Part shown: one piece after another, positions 19,193 to 28,976 of the stretch
How positions within the stretch are numbered: position 1 is the first letter of the stretch
Layout of the letters: every line of letters starts with the position of its first letter
NCBI RefSeq assembly: GCF_000724485.1
Contig: NZ_CP007739.1
Span: forward strand, 2,340,843-2,404,842
Source of the DNA: Bacillus methanolicus MGA3
GTDB lineage: Bacteria > Bacillota > Bacilli > Bacillales > Cytobacillaceae
DNA: 64,000 bases
Direction of reading: 5' to 3'
Translations under genes and position numbers: made by a program
Notes under the pieces: generated by a model
Databases searched by the model: none
The model's input: the letters and a program-made list of their open reading frames with translations, nothing else
Told to the model about the DNA's origin: nothing

Positions 19193-19278
19193 TCTACATC
19201 CCTCCGTATATTCCTTCTTTCGAAAGATAACTTTTCAAAATAGAGATATGTCGAATTTTTTTCTTATTGTTTCCTTGA

Positions 19279-19311
19279 CATCTGACAATAAATAGTTTAT
19301 TCGTTCAGATG
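19279..19311. other. Inverted repeat in the yqxD-dnaG-sigA leader
   Basis: CATCTGA (19279-19285) and TCAGATG (19305-19311) are perfect 7-bp arms 19 bases apart. They lie in the predicted untranslated leader of the minus-strand operon, between its promoter and the yqxD ribosome site. It could be an operator or an RNA hairpin. There is no T run. Confidence 0.45.
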
Positions 19312-19353
19312 AAAGTCTAAACCTTTTCTAATACATTTTTATCACAATTTTTT

Positions 19354-19383
19354 ATTATAGTATAAAAAAATTGATTATGCCAA
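19354..19383 (-). promoter_or_regulatory. Probable SigA promoter of the yqxD-dnaG-sigA operon
   Basis: TTGGCA (19378-19383), 18-base spacer, consensus TATAAT (19354-19359), reading leftwards. It predicts a leader of about 150 bases before yqxD. Confidence 0.6.
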
Positions 19384-19399
19384 TATTTTTTACTATACG
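19371..19399 (+). promoter_or_regulatory. Possible promoter for mprF
   Basis: TTGATT (19371-19376), 17-base spacer, TATACG (19394-19399). It overlaps the minus-strand promoter, so the two would be back to back. It implies a ~220-base leader for mprF. The rest of the 19400-19610 interval holds nothing I recognise. Confidence 0.3.
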
Positions 19400-19626
19400 A
19401 TGGTAGCAACTTTCGAGTGATCTAAATTTATATCAATAACGTAAAAGAAAGGTTTTAATTCTTTATTGAATATGGAACTTTTCGGACGAAAAAATCTATA
19501 TGAAATATGAATAATGGTTGCTCGATTTACTTTTGCTGTGCATGATTAAAATCATTTACAGTTGATAGTATGAAATGCTAAAAAAGATTATAGGTACCAT
19601 TTCGTTCGGACGGGAGCTGAATTTTA

Positions 19627-22194
19627 TTGAATACACTTCAAAGAAAGTCGCTAAAAACAGGGCTAAAAATCGTCTTCTCTATTACAATTTTAGTTTACAT
19701 ACTCTTTCAAGCAAAAAAAGAAATAGAAGGAATTTCTATAAAAGACGCTTTGCTGCTTTTCAAATCGCTTTCTAGCTTTGAGATTGGATCGGCGATCACT
19801 GTTGGACTCCTGGCAGTATCTTTAATGTTTTTTTATGACTTAGTTCTCACAAAATCCCTTCGATTGCCGATTTCGGTAAAAAAAACATTTAAAATTTCCT
19901 GGATGGCAAACACCTTAAACGGTTTACTCGGATTCGGTGGAGTAATTGGCGCCTGGCTAAGAGTATTCTTTTACAAACAACATACTGACAAACCGGACAA
20001 AGTAATTCAAGGCGTAACTTTCATGGCTTTTTCTATGCTAAGCGGACTATCTCTGTTGTCAATTTTTGTTCTGCTGGATGTGTTTCATGCCAAACCATTA
20101 CTAGAGACAAAAAAATGGCTTTACATTGCACTGATTGGTGTAGTGCTATTTTTACCATTTTATTTATTTACGACATTCAGAATGAAAAAAGAAAATGAAG
20201 ACCGTTTTATCGGCTTAAAATTTACGGTCGTCTCCACGCTAGAATGGATTGGAGCTGCTTTCACCGCCTATTATTCCATCCATTTGATGGGCCAAAATGT
20301 ATCCCTGTCTACTGTATTTGGAGTGTTTTTTATTTCGGCCATTGCCGGTCTCGTTAGTATGATTCCAGGCGGATTTGGAACTTTTGATTTAATGTATTTA
20401 ATCGGAATGACTTCTCATGGAATATCCGAAGAACTAGTCCTATCGAGCCTACTCCTTTATCGGATTGTATACTATTTTATTCCGTTCGGACTCGGTCTTC
20501 TTTTATCCATATTTGAATTTGGAGAAGGCGCTATAAAAAGGTTTGAAGATAAACCAATCATTGGACCTGCAATTGAAACTTCCAGCGTGATCCTTTCCCT
20601 TCAAAAAGGATGGATCTCAAAAATCCCTTTTTTCTCAATAAGCATCGTCATTGCGATTACTGGTTTTTACTGCTTAGTTGCAGGGTTTAACAGCTTTTAT
20701 TATGCTCCGGAACTTCAGGGAAATCAATTTCTGTTGGGGCTGGAATTGTTTTTCTCATCTTGTACGATTTCGTTTTCGATCATCATTCTTTTGCAAGTGA
20801 AAGCAGTCATCAAAGAAACAAAGAGATCTTTTTTCAGTATACTTATTTCTTTAGCTGGACTGATTGTTTCACTGACGATAACAGACGGAACGATCTTTGA
20901 AATCGGATGGCTTATCACTGTATTTATTATTCTTTATAACATATATAAAAAGCTTCAACGAATAAGAGCACCACTCACACTGTATAAGAAAATGCTCAGT
21001 ACTTTATTTGTATTAGCAATCTATTATGTTTATTATGTTTTTATTCAAACCGCGATTGAATATTCAAACAAAAGTGATATTGCCGTTGAAAAAAATGCTA
21101 TGTATACAACATTTTTTTTAAGTATAGTTATTTTGTCGATCGCAGGAACGGCTATTTATAATTTTTTTGAAAGGCTTCATCATGAAAGATTGGGAATGGA
21201 AGTCAATGAAGAACTATTGAAAGATATTCTACATACATATGGAGGAACCTATTTGAGCCATTTGGCATTTTCTAATCAGTTATCTTTTTTTATCGGCACG
21301 GACAAGAAAGCTTTTTTGCAGTTTTCTACAATCGGACATACAGCGGTTGTTCTTGGTGACCCTGCTGGAAAACCTGAATCCTTTTATCCGTTATTAACTG
21401 AGTTTTACGAAAAAGCTGATATCTTGGGATATGAAATTATTTTTTATCAAACTCATCAAAAATATATGGGGATGTATCATGATTTTGGAAATATTTTCTT
21501 TAAACTTGGGGAAGAAGCGATTGTAGATCTTGAAAATTTCAACCTTTCCGGAAAGAAAAAAGCCGGTCTTAGAGCAACGATCAATAAATTTAATAGGGAA
21601 GGCTATCAATTTAGCGTGATTGAACCGCCCTACCAAGATAAATTATTACAGGAACTGGAAACAGTATCAAATAAATGGCTTGGAAAGAGAAGAGAAAAAG
21701 GTTTTTCAGTTGGTTTTTTTGACCGAGATTATTTAAACAAAGCGCCTGTTGCTATTCTAAGAGACAAAGATAATCAGCTGATGGCGTTTGCGTCCATTAT
21801 GCCCGCGTATCAAAAGGGAGTGCTCTCCATTGATCTTATGAGGTATTTACCTAATAGTCCGAGCGGTTTGATGGATGCGCTATTCATTCAATTGTTTGAA
21901 TGGGCAAAAGAGAATGGATATCATACATTTAACATGGGGATGGCTCCACTATCAAAGGTAGGCGAAACAAGAAATTCGTTTCTGCGTGAAAGAATTGCGG
22001 CAAATGTATTTGAAAATATTCAATACATGTATAGCTTTGCAGGTTTGCGAAAATTTAAGGAGAAGTTTAACCCGCAATGGGAACCAAGATTTATGGTGTA
22101 CAGTAAATATAGATCATTGCCTTTGAAAATGATTGCTGTTGCGCGTTTAATCAATCGGCCAAAAAAAATGTGGCCACGCAAAATATTACATTAA
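19627..22194 (+). CDS. mprF: Phosphatidylglycerol lysyltransferase / lysyl-PG flippase
   Basis: 855 residues, the full bifunctional length. The N-terminal ~500 residues hold some 12-14 membrane helices, including the flippase family motif GLVSMIPGGFGTFDLM (about 245-260). The C-terminal ~320 residues are the cytoplasmic aminoacyl-PG synthase domain (AVVLGDPAGKPES; GKKKAGLRATINKFNREGY; FNMGMAPLSKVG). MprF adds lysine from Lys-tRNA to phosphatidylglycerol and flips it, lowering sensitivity to cationic peptides. The start is TTG at 19627 with GGGAG upstream. It runs against all its neighbours; in B. subtilis mprF is elsewhere. Confidence 0.93.
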   Translation: MNTLQRKSLKTGLKIVFSITILVYILFQAKKEIEGISIKDALLLFKSLSSFEIGSAITVGLLAVSLMFFYDLVLTKSLRLPISVKKTFKISWMANTLNGLLGFGGVIGAWLRVFFYKQHTDKPDKVIQGVTFMAFSMLSGLSLLSIFVLLDVFHAKPLLETKKWLYIALIGVVLFLPFYLFTTFRMKKENEDRFIGLKFTVVSTLEWIGAAFTAYYSIHLMGQNVSLSTVFGVFFISAIAGLVSMIPGGFGTFDLMYLIGMTSHGISEELVLSSLLLYRIVYYFIPFGLGLLLSIFEFGEGAIKRFEDKPIIGPAIETSSVILSLQKGWISKIPFFSISIVIAITGFYCLVAGFNSFYYAPELQGNQFLLGLELFFSSCTISFSIIILLQVKAVIKETKRSFFSILISLAGLIVSLTITDGTIFEIGWLITVFIILYNIYKKLQRIRAPLTLYKKMLSTLFVLAIYYVYYVFIQTAIEYSNKSDIAVEKNAMYTTFFLSIVILSIAGTAIYNFFERLHHERLGMEVNEELLKDILHTYGGTYLSHLAFSNQLSFFIGTDKKAFLQFSTIGHTAVVLGDPAGKPESFYPLLTEFYEKADILGYEIIFYQTHQKYMGMYHDFGNIFFKLGEEAIVDLENFNLSGKKKAGLRATINKFNREGYQFSVIEPPYQDKLLQELETVSNKWLGKRREKGFSVGFFDRDYLNKAPVAILRDKDNQLMAFASIMPAYQKGVLSIDLMRYLPNSPSGLMDALFIQLFEWAKENGYHTFNMGMAPLSKVGETRNSFLRERIAANVFENIQYMYSFAGLRKFKEKFNPQWEPRFMVYSKYRSLPLKMIAVARLINRPKKMWPRKILH

Positions 22195-22200
22195 AAGCAA

Positions 22201-22324
22201 AGGAGGCTGTCTCATAAGGATCTGACCCCATGTGTATTTATCAATATATAGCACATTTATCCAACAATATGTCCTATATATTGTGTTATGGGGTCTGACC
22301 CTTAGGCTTTTGAGACAGCCTCCT
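22201..22324. repeat. Palindromic MITE-like element (copy A)
   Basis: 124 bases with nested inverted repeats: outer ends AGGAGGCTGTCTCA / TGAGACAGCCTCCT, then GATCTGACCCCAT / ATGGGGTCTGACC, then CAATATATAG / CTATATATTG. No ORF. It is almost identical to the reverse complement of the element at 50474-50595. It starts 6 bases after the mprF stop, between mprF and converging ppsR, and could act as a bidirectional terminator. Confidence 0.88.
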
Positions 22325-22380
22325 TCCTTTTAAATCCTCCAACTTCGCATCCTTGCTTACAAAAAATTTTCTTTAAAATG

Positions 22381-22412
22381 AAAAAAGCACGTATCATGTG
22401 ATATGTGCTATT
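22381..22412 (-). terminator. Terminator of ppsR
   Basis: AAAAAAGCACGTATCA / TGATATGTGCTATTTT hairpin ending in a T run reading leftwards, a few bases after the ppsR stop. Confidence 0.8.
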
Positions 22413-22415
22413 TTC

Positions 22416-23228
22416 CTAATGATTATTCTGATAAATTTTTAAAATTACATTTGCAGTTTCTTCAACTGCTTTGTTCGTAACATCAATAAAGGGACAGCCT
22501 ATTTTTTCAACAACCTTTTCAAAATAAATGAGTTCCTCTTTTATTCGTTCGATATTCGCATAATTTGCCTGATAGTTTAACCCTAATGATTTTAATCGTT
22601 CACGGCGTATCTCGTTTAATTTTTCCGCACTTATTTTAAGCCCAAAGCATTTTTCAGGTCTGACAAGAAAAAGCTCTTCGGGTGGATCAATTTCAGGGAC
22701 AATCGGCACATTTGCTACCTTTAGCCGATTATGGGCTAAATATTGAGATAAAGGAGTTTTCGATGTTCTCGAAACACCTATAAGGATAATGTCCGCCTTA
22801 AGAATTCCCCGTGGATCACGGCCATCATCATATTTAACTGCGAACTCGATCGCTTCTATTTTTTTAAAATAATCATCATCCAATCTTCTCACAAGTCCCG
22901 GTTCAAAGAGAGGCGTTTTGCCGAACAAAATTTGGAGTTGATCCATTAGCGGGCCAATGATATCGCAAACATATAGCCCTTCCTTATCAGCCATTTTTTT
23001 TAAATAACTTCTCATTTCAGGTTTTACAAGTGAGTATGCAATCATTCCTTGGTCTAATTTCGCAAGGGCAATGAGCTCATCAATGTTTTCTTTCATTTCT
23101 ATGTAAGGAAACCTTTTTATTGTGACATCTACACCGTTAAACTGACTGAGTGCTGCCTTTGTAACCAATTCAGCTGTCTCGCCAACGGAATCAGATACAA
23201 CATAAATGATAGGCATTTTGTTCGTCAA
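22416..23228 (-). CDS. ppsR: Pyruvate, phosphate dikinase regulatory protein (PSRP family)
   Basis: 270 residues. The DUF299 family are bifunctional kinase/pyrophosphorylases. The phosphate-binding loop [16 protein letters not shown] is present (about 150-165), as are [14 protein letters not shown] at the N terminus and [14 protein letters not shown]. In B. subtilis YqfL is linked to CcpN-dependent control, and the two genes are adjacent here too. The start is TTG at 23228 behind AGGGG, though ATG five codons in is possible. No PpdK gene is in the window, so the target is not shown. Confidence 0.88.
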   Translation of the reverse strand: MTNKMPIIYVVSDSVGETAELVTKAALSQFNGVDVTIKRFPYIEMKENIDELIALAKLDQGMIAYSLVKPEMRSYLKKMADKEGLYVCDIIGPLMDQLQILFGKTPLFEPGLVRRLDDDYFKKIEAIEFAVKYDDGRDPRGILKADIILIGVSRTSKTPLSQYLAHNRLKVANVPIVPEIDPPEELFLVRPEKCFGLKISAEKLNEIRRERLKSLGLNYQANYANIERIKEELIYFEKVVEKIGCPFIDVTNKAVEETANVILKIYQNNH

Positions 23229-23262
23229 TCATAACAATCCCCTCTGGCCGAAATTCTATTTT

Positions 23263-23898
23263 TTATTCATTTTTTACAAGTGACACAAATGCTTCTGTAA
23301 TATTCGTTTTTGTAATTCTTCCTATTACTTCAAAACCTTTTTCAGTTTCTTTCACCACAGGCATAGCATCAATTTGCTTTTCAATTAACTTCATTGCTAC
23401 ATCAATCAGCAAATCATCCTTTTGGCACATTGTAATGTTCGGCATCCTTGTCATAATAATGTTAACCGGCAATGTAGTTAACTCCTGTTTTCCGATACTT
23501 GCCCTCAGTAAATCTTTCCTTGAAAGAACGCCAGCCAATATAGACGATTCGTCGACGACAAATAATGTTCCGACATCCTCAAGAAACATTTTCACAATCG
23601 CATCATATACAGAAAGATTTTCAGGGACTACGACGGGAACGGATTGGTAATCCTTTACATAAATTTTTTGCAAATTTTCAGTAAGAAGCTGAGCTTCTGA
23701 TTTACCTGTATAAAAATACCCGACCCTGGGCCTTGCGTCAAGGTAACCGGCCATCGTTAAGATTGCCAAATCAGGACGCAACGTGGCCCTTGTCAGATTT
23801 AGCTGCTCTGCGATTTGCTCGCCGGTAATTGGACCATTTTCTTTTACAATCTGCAAAATCTGTTCTTGGCGTTTGTTCAGTTCGATTGTACTCACCAC
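23263..23898 (-). CDS. ccpN: Transcriptional repressor CcpN (control catabolite protein of gluconeogenesis)
   Basis: 211 residues. An N-terminal winged helix (ILQIVKENGPITGEQIAEQL; TRATLRPDLAIL) is followed by two CBS domains (about 85-145 and 150-208; VGTLFVVDESSILAGVLSRKD; DAMPVVKETEKGFEVIGRITK). CcpN represses gapB and pckA on glucose by binding nucleotides through its CBS pair. The start is GTG (23898 or 23895) and AAGGTG overlaps it, so the exact first codon is uncertain. Its close linkage to ppsR matches B. subtilis. Confidence 0.93.
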   Translation of the reverse strand: MVSTIELNKRQEQILQIVKENGPITGEQIAEQLNLTRATLRPDLAILTMAGYLDARPRVGYFYTGKSEAQLLTENLQKIYVKDYQSVPVVVPENLSVYDAIVKMFLEDVGTLFVVDESSILAGVLSRKDLLRASIGKQELTTLPVNIIMTRMPNITMCQKDDLLIDVAMKLIEKQIDAMPVVKETEKGFEVIGRITKTNITEAFVSLVKNE

Positions 23899-23906
23899 CT
23901 TAAAAG

Positions 23907-23936
23907 AAAAGCTGAAGCGCCTAGACGCTGCAGCTG
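23907..23936. repeat. Fragment of the GC-rich AAGCGC repeat family
   Basis: AAAAGCTGAAGCGCCTAGAC and a complementary tail (CTGCAGCT) resemble the left end of the elements at 28371 and 34278. It is only a short remnant, immediately upstream of ccpN. Confidence 0.35.
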
Positions 23937-24072
23937 AATATTAATGAAAAAAGCGCTCAAAAGGTTATACTATTACATTAATATTATATACTAATTCTCT
24001 CTTTTGAAAAGTGTCTTGATTTGATGAACCAATTATTTTTTCTTAAGGTATTAAATAAAGACTTTCAAAATG

Positions 24073-24103
24073 AAAAAAGTACGGACAAAGATCCGTACTT
24101 TCT
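24073..24103 (-). terminator. Terminator of the glycyl-tRNA synthetase gene
   Basis: AAAGTACGGA / TCCGTACTTT hairpin followed by T residues reading leftwards, 3 bases after the synthetase stop. Confidence 0.88.
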
Positions 24104-24105
24104 TA

Positions 24106-25488
24106 TTAAAATTGAATTTTTTCTTGAATAAAACTTGCAAGTTCTGCTATCGGCACACGTTTTTGTTCCATTGTGTCGCGGTCTCTGACGGTAACCATTT
24201 TATCGTCTTGAGAATCAAAATCGTATGTGATGCAAAATGGCGTTCCGATTTCATCATGGCGTCGGTAGCGCTTGCCAATCGATCCTGATTCATCGTAATC
24301 AACGAGAAAATGCTTTGATAACTCTTCGAAAATTTGTTTAGCTTCCTCAGAAAGCTTTTTAGACAATGGAAGAACAGCTGCTTTATATGGTGCAAGTGCC
24401 GGATGTAAATGCATCACAGTTCTTGTCGTACCATCTTCAAGTTTTTCTTCTTCGTAAGCATCTATCAAGAATGCAAGTGTTACCCGATCAGCTCCAAGTG
24501 ACGGTTCAATGCAATACGGAATGAATTTTTCATTTGTTTCCTGATCTAAATAGTGGAAGTCTTCACCGGAATATTCCATATGCTGTTTCAAATCGTAGTC
24601 GGTTCTTGAAGCAATACCCCAAAGTTCTCCCCAGCCAAATGGGAATTTGTACTCAAAATCTGTAGTTGCATTGCTGTAATGGGATAACTCTTCTTCAGAA
24701 TGATCGCGCAATCGGAGATTTTCCCTTTTCATTCCTAAAGAGAGAAGCCAATTTTCAGCAAACTCCTTCCAATAATCAAACCATTTCAACTCTTCACCGG
24801 GCTTGCAGAAAAATTCAAGTTCCATTTGTTCAAATTCTCTTGTGCGGAATGTAAAGTTTCCAGGTGTAATTTCATTTCTGAAACTTTTACCGATCTGGGC
24901 AATGCCAAACGGAAGCTTCTTTCTCATTGTACGCTGAACATTTTTAAAGTTTACGAAAATCCCCTGTGCGGTTTCAGGACGAAGGTAAATTTCATTTGCA
25001 CTTGTTTCTGTAACACCTTGGAACGTTTTAAACATTAAATTAAATTGGCGGATGCCGGTAAAATCTTTACTGCCGCAGTCAGGACATGCAATATCATGTT
25101 CTTTTATCAAAGACTCCATTTTCTCAAACGGCAGTCCGTCAACGACCATTTCAATTCCTTTCTCATCAAGTGCATTTTCGATTAATTTATCAGCTCGATG
25201 TCTTGCCTTACAATTTTTGCAGTCAATCATTGGATCATTAAAATTGCCGAGATGCCCTGAAGCTTCCCACGTACGAGGATTCATCAAGATGGCAGCATCT
25301 AAGCCTACGTTATAAGGGGACTGCTGGACGAATTTTTTCCACCAAGCCTGTTTGATGTTGTTTTTTAATTCAACGCCAAGCGGACCATAGTCCCACGTAT
25401 TTGCAAGGCCGCCGTATATTTCCGAGCCTGGAAAGATAAAGCCCCGGTGCTTTGCATGTGAAACAATTTGATCCATTGAAACAGTCAT
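24106..25488 (-). CDS. glyS: Glycyl-tRNA synthetase, single-chain (homodimeric) type
   Basis: 460 residues. This is the alpha2, class II type. Visible features: N-terminal [20 protein letters not shown]; zinc-binding [12 protein letters not shown] and [11 protein letters not shown]; class II motif 2 around [20 protein letters not shown]; motif 3 near [13 protein letters not shown]; and a C-terminal anticodon-binding domain ([10 protein letters not shown]). B. subtilis has the unrelated two-subunit GlyQ/GlyS at this spot, so the enzyme class differs while locus and T-box control are kept. The glycine T-box leader directly precedes it. Confidence 0.96.
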   Translation of the reverse strand: MTVSMDQIVSHAKHRGFIFPGSEIYGGLANTWDYGPLGVELKNNIKQAWWKKFVQQSPYNVGLDAAILMNPRTWEASGHLGNFNDPMIDCKNCKARHRADKLIENALDEKGIEMVVDGLPFEKMESLIKEHDIACPDCGSKDFTGIRQFNLMFKTFQGVTETSANEIYLRPETAQGIFVNFKNVQRTMRKKLPFGIAQIGKSFRNEITPGNFTFRTREFEQMELEFFCKPGEELKWFDYWKEFAENWLLSLGMKRENLRLRDHSEEELSHYSNATTDFEYKFPFGWGELWGIASRTDYDLKQHMEYSGEDFHYLDQETNEKFIPYCIEPSLGADRVTLAFLIDAYEEEKLEDGTTRTVMHLHPALAPYKAAVLPLSKKLSEEAKQIFEELSKHFLVDYDESGSIGKRYRRHDEIGTPFCITYDFDSQDDKMVTVRDRDTMEQKRVPIAELASFIQEKIQF

Positions 25489-25525
25489 AAATCTCGCTCC
25501 CTTTTTTATGTAATTAACGTAAATA

Positions 25526-25745
25526 AAAAAACTCCCGATCCTATGCCTTTTGCATAGGGACGAGAGTTACCCGCGGTTCCACCCTACTTGCTGTTAAAAA
25601 CAGCCACCTTATGTGCCGACTGGCACCAACATTGCTCCGGAACGCCTTCCTTAACTTTCTATACCCCGGCTCCCACCATCCCGGGTTCGCTTTTATAGAA
25701 GTGGTTAAGTACTCCTTTCCATCACAGCAACGTATTAATTTACTA
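25526..25745 (-). promoter_or_regulatory. Glycine T-box leader of glyS
   Basis: Reading leftwards, the T-box core AGGGTGGAACCGCG is at about 25570-25583. It is followed by the terminator hairpin AACTCTCGTCCCTATGC / GCATAGGATCGGGAGTT and a T run (25526-25568). A Stem I region upstream contains GAACCCGGGATGGTGGGAGC (the apical AG-bulge area) and a GGC triplet in the expected specifier position. Uncharged tRNA-Gly would favour the antiterminator and switch the synthetase gene on. Confidence 0.93.
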
Positions 25746-25748
25746 TGA

Positions 25749-25777
25749 ATCTTATCGGATAGATTTTTACTTGTCAA
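25749..25777 (-). promoter_or_regulatory. SigA promoter of the T-box/glyS transcript
   Basis: Consensus TTGACA (25772-25777), 17-base spacer, TAAGAT (25749-25754), reading leftwards. It sits right at the end of recO, so glyS is uncoupled from the era-recO operon. Confidence 0.85.
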
Positions 25778-25779
25778 TA

Positions 25780-26538
25780 TTATGACAGCAAATCACGCAT
25801 TTTATCAATTTGATTCAAGAATTTCTTCGTCTTTAATTTCAAACCTGAGTATTCATCATAATAAGCAGAAATAACTTTTTTCAATTCCGCTTTTGTATCC
25901 GGTTTAACTGAAATATTTCCAAGCCTTGAAAGGTCAAAATAATAGAAAAGCCTCAGTAATTTAGCAGTTGCAGAGGAAATTTTAAGCGCATAAGGATCTT
26001 TTTCAATACACCGGTGGCAAATAAATCCCCCTTCCCGGATTGAAAAAGAAAAATGCCCATCTGTGTTGCCGCAAATGGTACAGTGATTTAATTCAGGATA
26101 GAGCCCCAAAGAATTGAGCATTTTCATTTCATATATATTCGTTAAAATATCGAGGTCATACCCTTCATTCATAAATTTCAAAATTTGAAGCAGCAATTCA
26201 AAATGATAAGGATTTGATTTTTTTTCCTCAGTGCTTTTATCCGTCAGTTCCAAAATGTAACTCGCATATGCAGTTAAAAAAATATCCTCTCGAATCAAAC
26301 GCATTGAGGATAATATTTCACCTTGCTGCAAGCTGCCAAGACCGCTGCCTTTTTGAATTAAAAAGTATCCATATGTAAAAATCTGGGTGACGGCAGAAAG
26401 GCGGCTATTCGCCTTTTTTGCCCCTCGCGCCATCACACCAATCTTTCCCCACTCACGGGTATATAATGTAACAACTTTATTTGCTTCACCATAATCTGTT
26501 GTCCTTAAGACGATGCCTTCACATTTTTGAAGCATCAC
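25780..26538 (-). CDS. recO: DNA repair protein RecO
   Basis: 252 residues. It has an N-terminal OB fold ([22 protein letters not shown]), a helical middle, and a C-terminal zinc-binding motif CTICGN...CHRC. RecO helps RecA load on SSB-coated single strands in recombinational repair. The ATG at 26538 is preceded by GGTGGTGACTTG. It follows yqzL by about 28 bases and ends right at the glyS promoter. Confidence 0.95.
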   Translation of the reverse strand: MMLQKCEGIVLRTTDYGEANKVVTLYTREWGKIGVMARGAKKANSRLSAVTQIFTYGYFLIQKGSGLGSLQQGEILSSMRLIREDIFLTAYASYILELTDKSTEEKKSNPYHFELLLQILKFMNEGYDLDILTNIYEMKMLNSLGLYPELNHCTICGNTDGHFSFSIREGGFICHRCIEKDPYALKISSATAKLLRLFYYFDLSRLGNISVKPDTKAELKKVISAYYDEYSGLKLKTKKFLNQIDKMRDLLS

Positions 26539-26566
26539 AAGTCACCACCGAATGATAGGGACAAAC

Positions 26567-26710
26567 TTATGAAATGGGAAAATCAACTTCTGTTAGCTCG
26601 TCTTCCAAACTTACGGGTGTTTCTTGTCTTTCCTTCTCCAATTCTTTAAAGAGAAGATATGTGTCAATATCACCTGTTTGCGAAAAAACTTTCCAGGTAA
26701 AATCCAACAT
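26567..26710 (-). CDS. yqzL: YqzL-like small protein
   Basis: 47 residues from the ATG at 26710, which AAAGGTGGGG precedes; an ATG at 26758 lacks a site. The sequence (LDFTWKVFSQTGDIDTYLLF; VDFPIS at the end) is the YqzL family, always found between era and recO in Bacillus. The function is unknown. Confidence 0.85.
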   Translation of the reverse strand: MLDFTWKVFSQTGDIDTYLLFKELEKERQETPVSLEDELTEVDFPIS

Positions 26711-26869
26711 TGAAAACCCCACCTTTCGAGCAATTTTTCTATCCCAAGTCCTTAACAATTATCATAGCCTGCCATCCAAAAATCATGAGACGAAAAATTT
26801 GTTAATCATTATCATGCATAAACAAAGAATTCCATTAATAACTTATTTAGGATTGAATTTTCATATAAA

Positions 26870-28217
<1,348 letters not shown>

Positions 28218-28370
28218 TTATATTTTACCTTATTTTTGCTTTCATTTCATCGATATTAGCAAAAGAGAAATAAAAAAATTGAATTTTCTAAATATATTTC
28301 AAGTTGGAATGTTGCGCTCTGTAATTTTATCGAAAATGATGAGCGAATTCAAATTTTTGAAAAAGAACAA

Positions 28371-28480
28371 AAGGCGCAAGCGCCCCATTTAGCCCCGACA
28401 AGCACAAGACGAATCACGCAAGAGTCGATAGACTCTGGAGTGATTTGGCTTGTGACCTCGAGGGGCTGGGCGCTGGAGCC
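28371..28480. repeat. GC-rich palindromic intergenic repeat (family 2)
   Basis: About 110 bases. The left side GGCGCAAGCGCCCC ... AGCCCCGACAAGC and the right side GCTTGTGACCTCGAGGGGCT ... GGGCGCTGGAGCC are complementary in blocks, with a smaller hairpin (GAGTCGATAGACTC) in the centre. The same blocks occur at 34278-34400. It is non-coding and lies inside the 390-base gap between cdd and dgkA; the rest of that gap is AT-rich with nothing recognised. Confidence 0.8.
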
Positions 28481-28545
28481 AGATTACGATAAACTCTATT
28501 CAAAGTTATACACAACGTATTGAAATTTATAATTTCCTTAAAAAT

Positions 28546-28571
28546 AAAAAAGTTGCTGTAATGGCAACTTT
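28546..28571 (-). terminator. Terminator of dgkA
   Basis: AAAAGTTGC / GCAACTTTTT hairpin with T run reading leftwards, immediately at the dgkA stop. It separates dgkA from cdd. Confidence 0.85.
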
Positions 28572-28976
28572 TTACAAACGTTGTATAAAACTAAAGATTT
28601 TAGGCAGAAACACAATCAGCCCGATGATTGCTGACATCACTGCATAGATTAGGACAGCACCGGCCGCTGCATCTTTCGCCTGTTTTGCCAATGGATGAAA
28701 TTCATCTGTTACAAGATCAACAGCACGCTCGATAGCTGTATTAAGAAGTTCTAAAGCAAGCATTCCTCCTATCGCGACAATCACTGCCACCCATTCAAGA
28801 GCTGAGAGTGAAAAAATTATTCCGGCGATGATTACTACTACAGCAAACACAAGATGGATTTTCAAATTCCTTTCTTTCTTTATAGCCGAAACAATGCCTT
28901 CATATGCAAAAACAAACGACCGGAATACACGGATGGAAAAGACCTTTTTTTTATTACCGTCCGAGCCCAAACTCAT
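28572..28976 (-). CDS. dgkA: Undecaprenol / diacylglycerol kinase (DgkA family)
   Basis: 134 residues. Three membrane helices (about 44-58, 62-79, 105-127) surround the family signature ELLNTAIERAVDLVTDEFH with the metal-binding Glu, followed by AKDAAAGAV. In Gram-positive bacteria this small kinase phosphorylates undecaprenol for cell-wall lipid recycling. The start overlaps ybeY by 23 bases. Confidence 0.92.
   Translation of the reverse strand: MSLGSDGNKKKVFSIRVFRSFVFAYEGIVSAIKKERNLKIHLVFAVVVIIAGIIFSLSALEWVAVIVAIGGMLALELLNTAIERAVDLVTDEFHPLAKQAKDAAAGAVLIYAVMSAIIGLIVFLPKIFSFIQRL

Noticed and set aside
22201..22324. Insertion sequence
   Set aside because: The element is only ~120 bases and carries no ORF; at most it is a non-autonomous derivative.
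25541..25777. 78-codon minus-strand ORF upstream of glyS
   Set aside because: It coincides with the T-box RNA, including its conserved core; the coding look is accidental.
28371..28480. CRISPR-like repeat
   Set aside because: There is no array of direct repeats with spacers; the units are single, scattered and palindromic, with no cas genes nearby.
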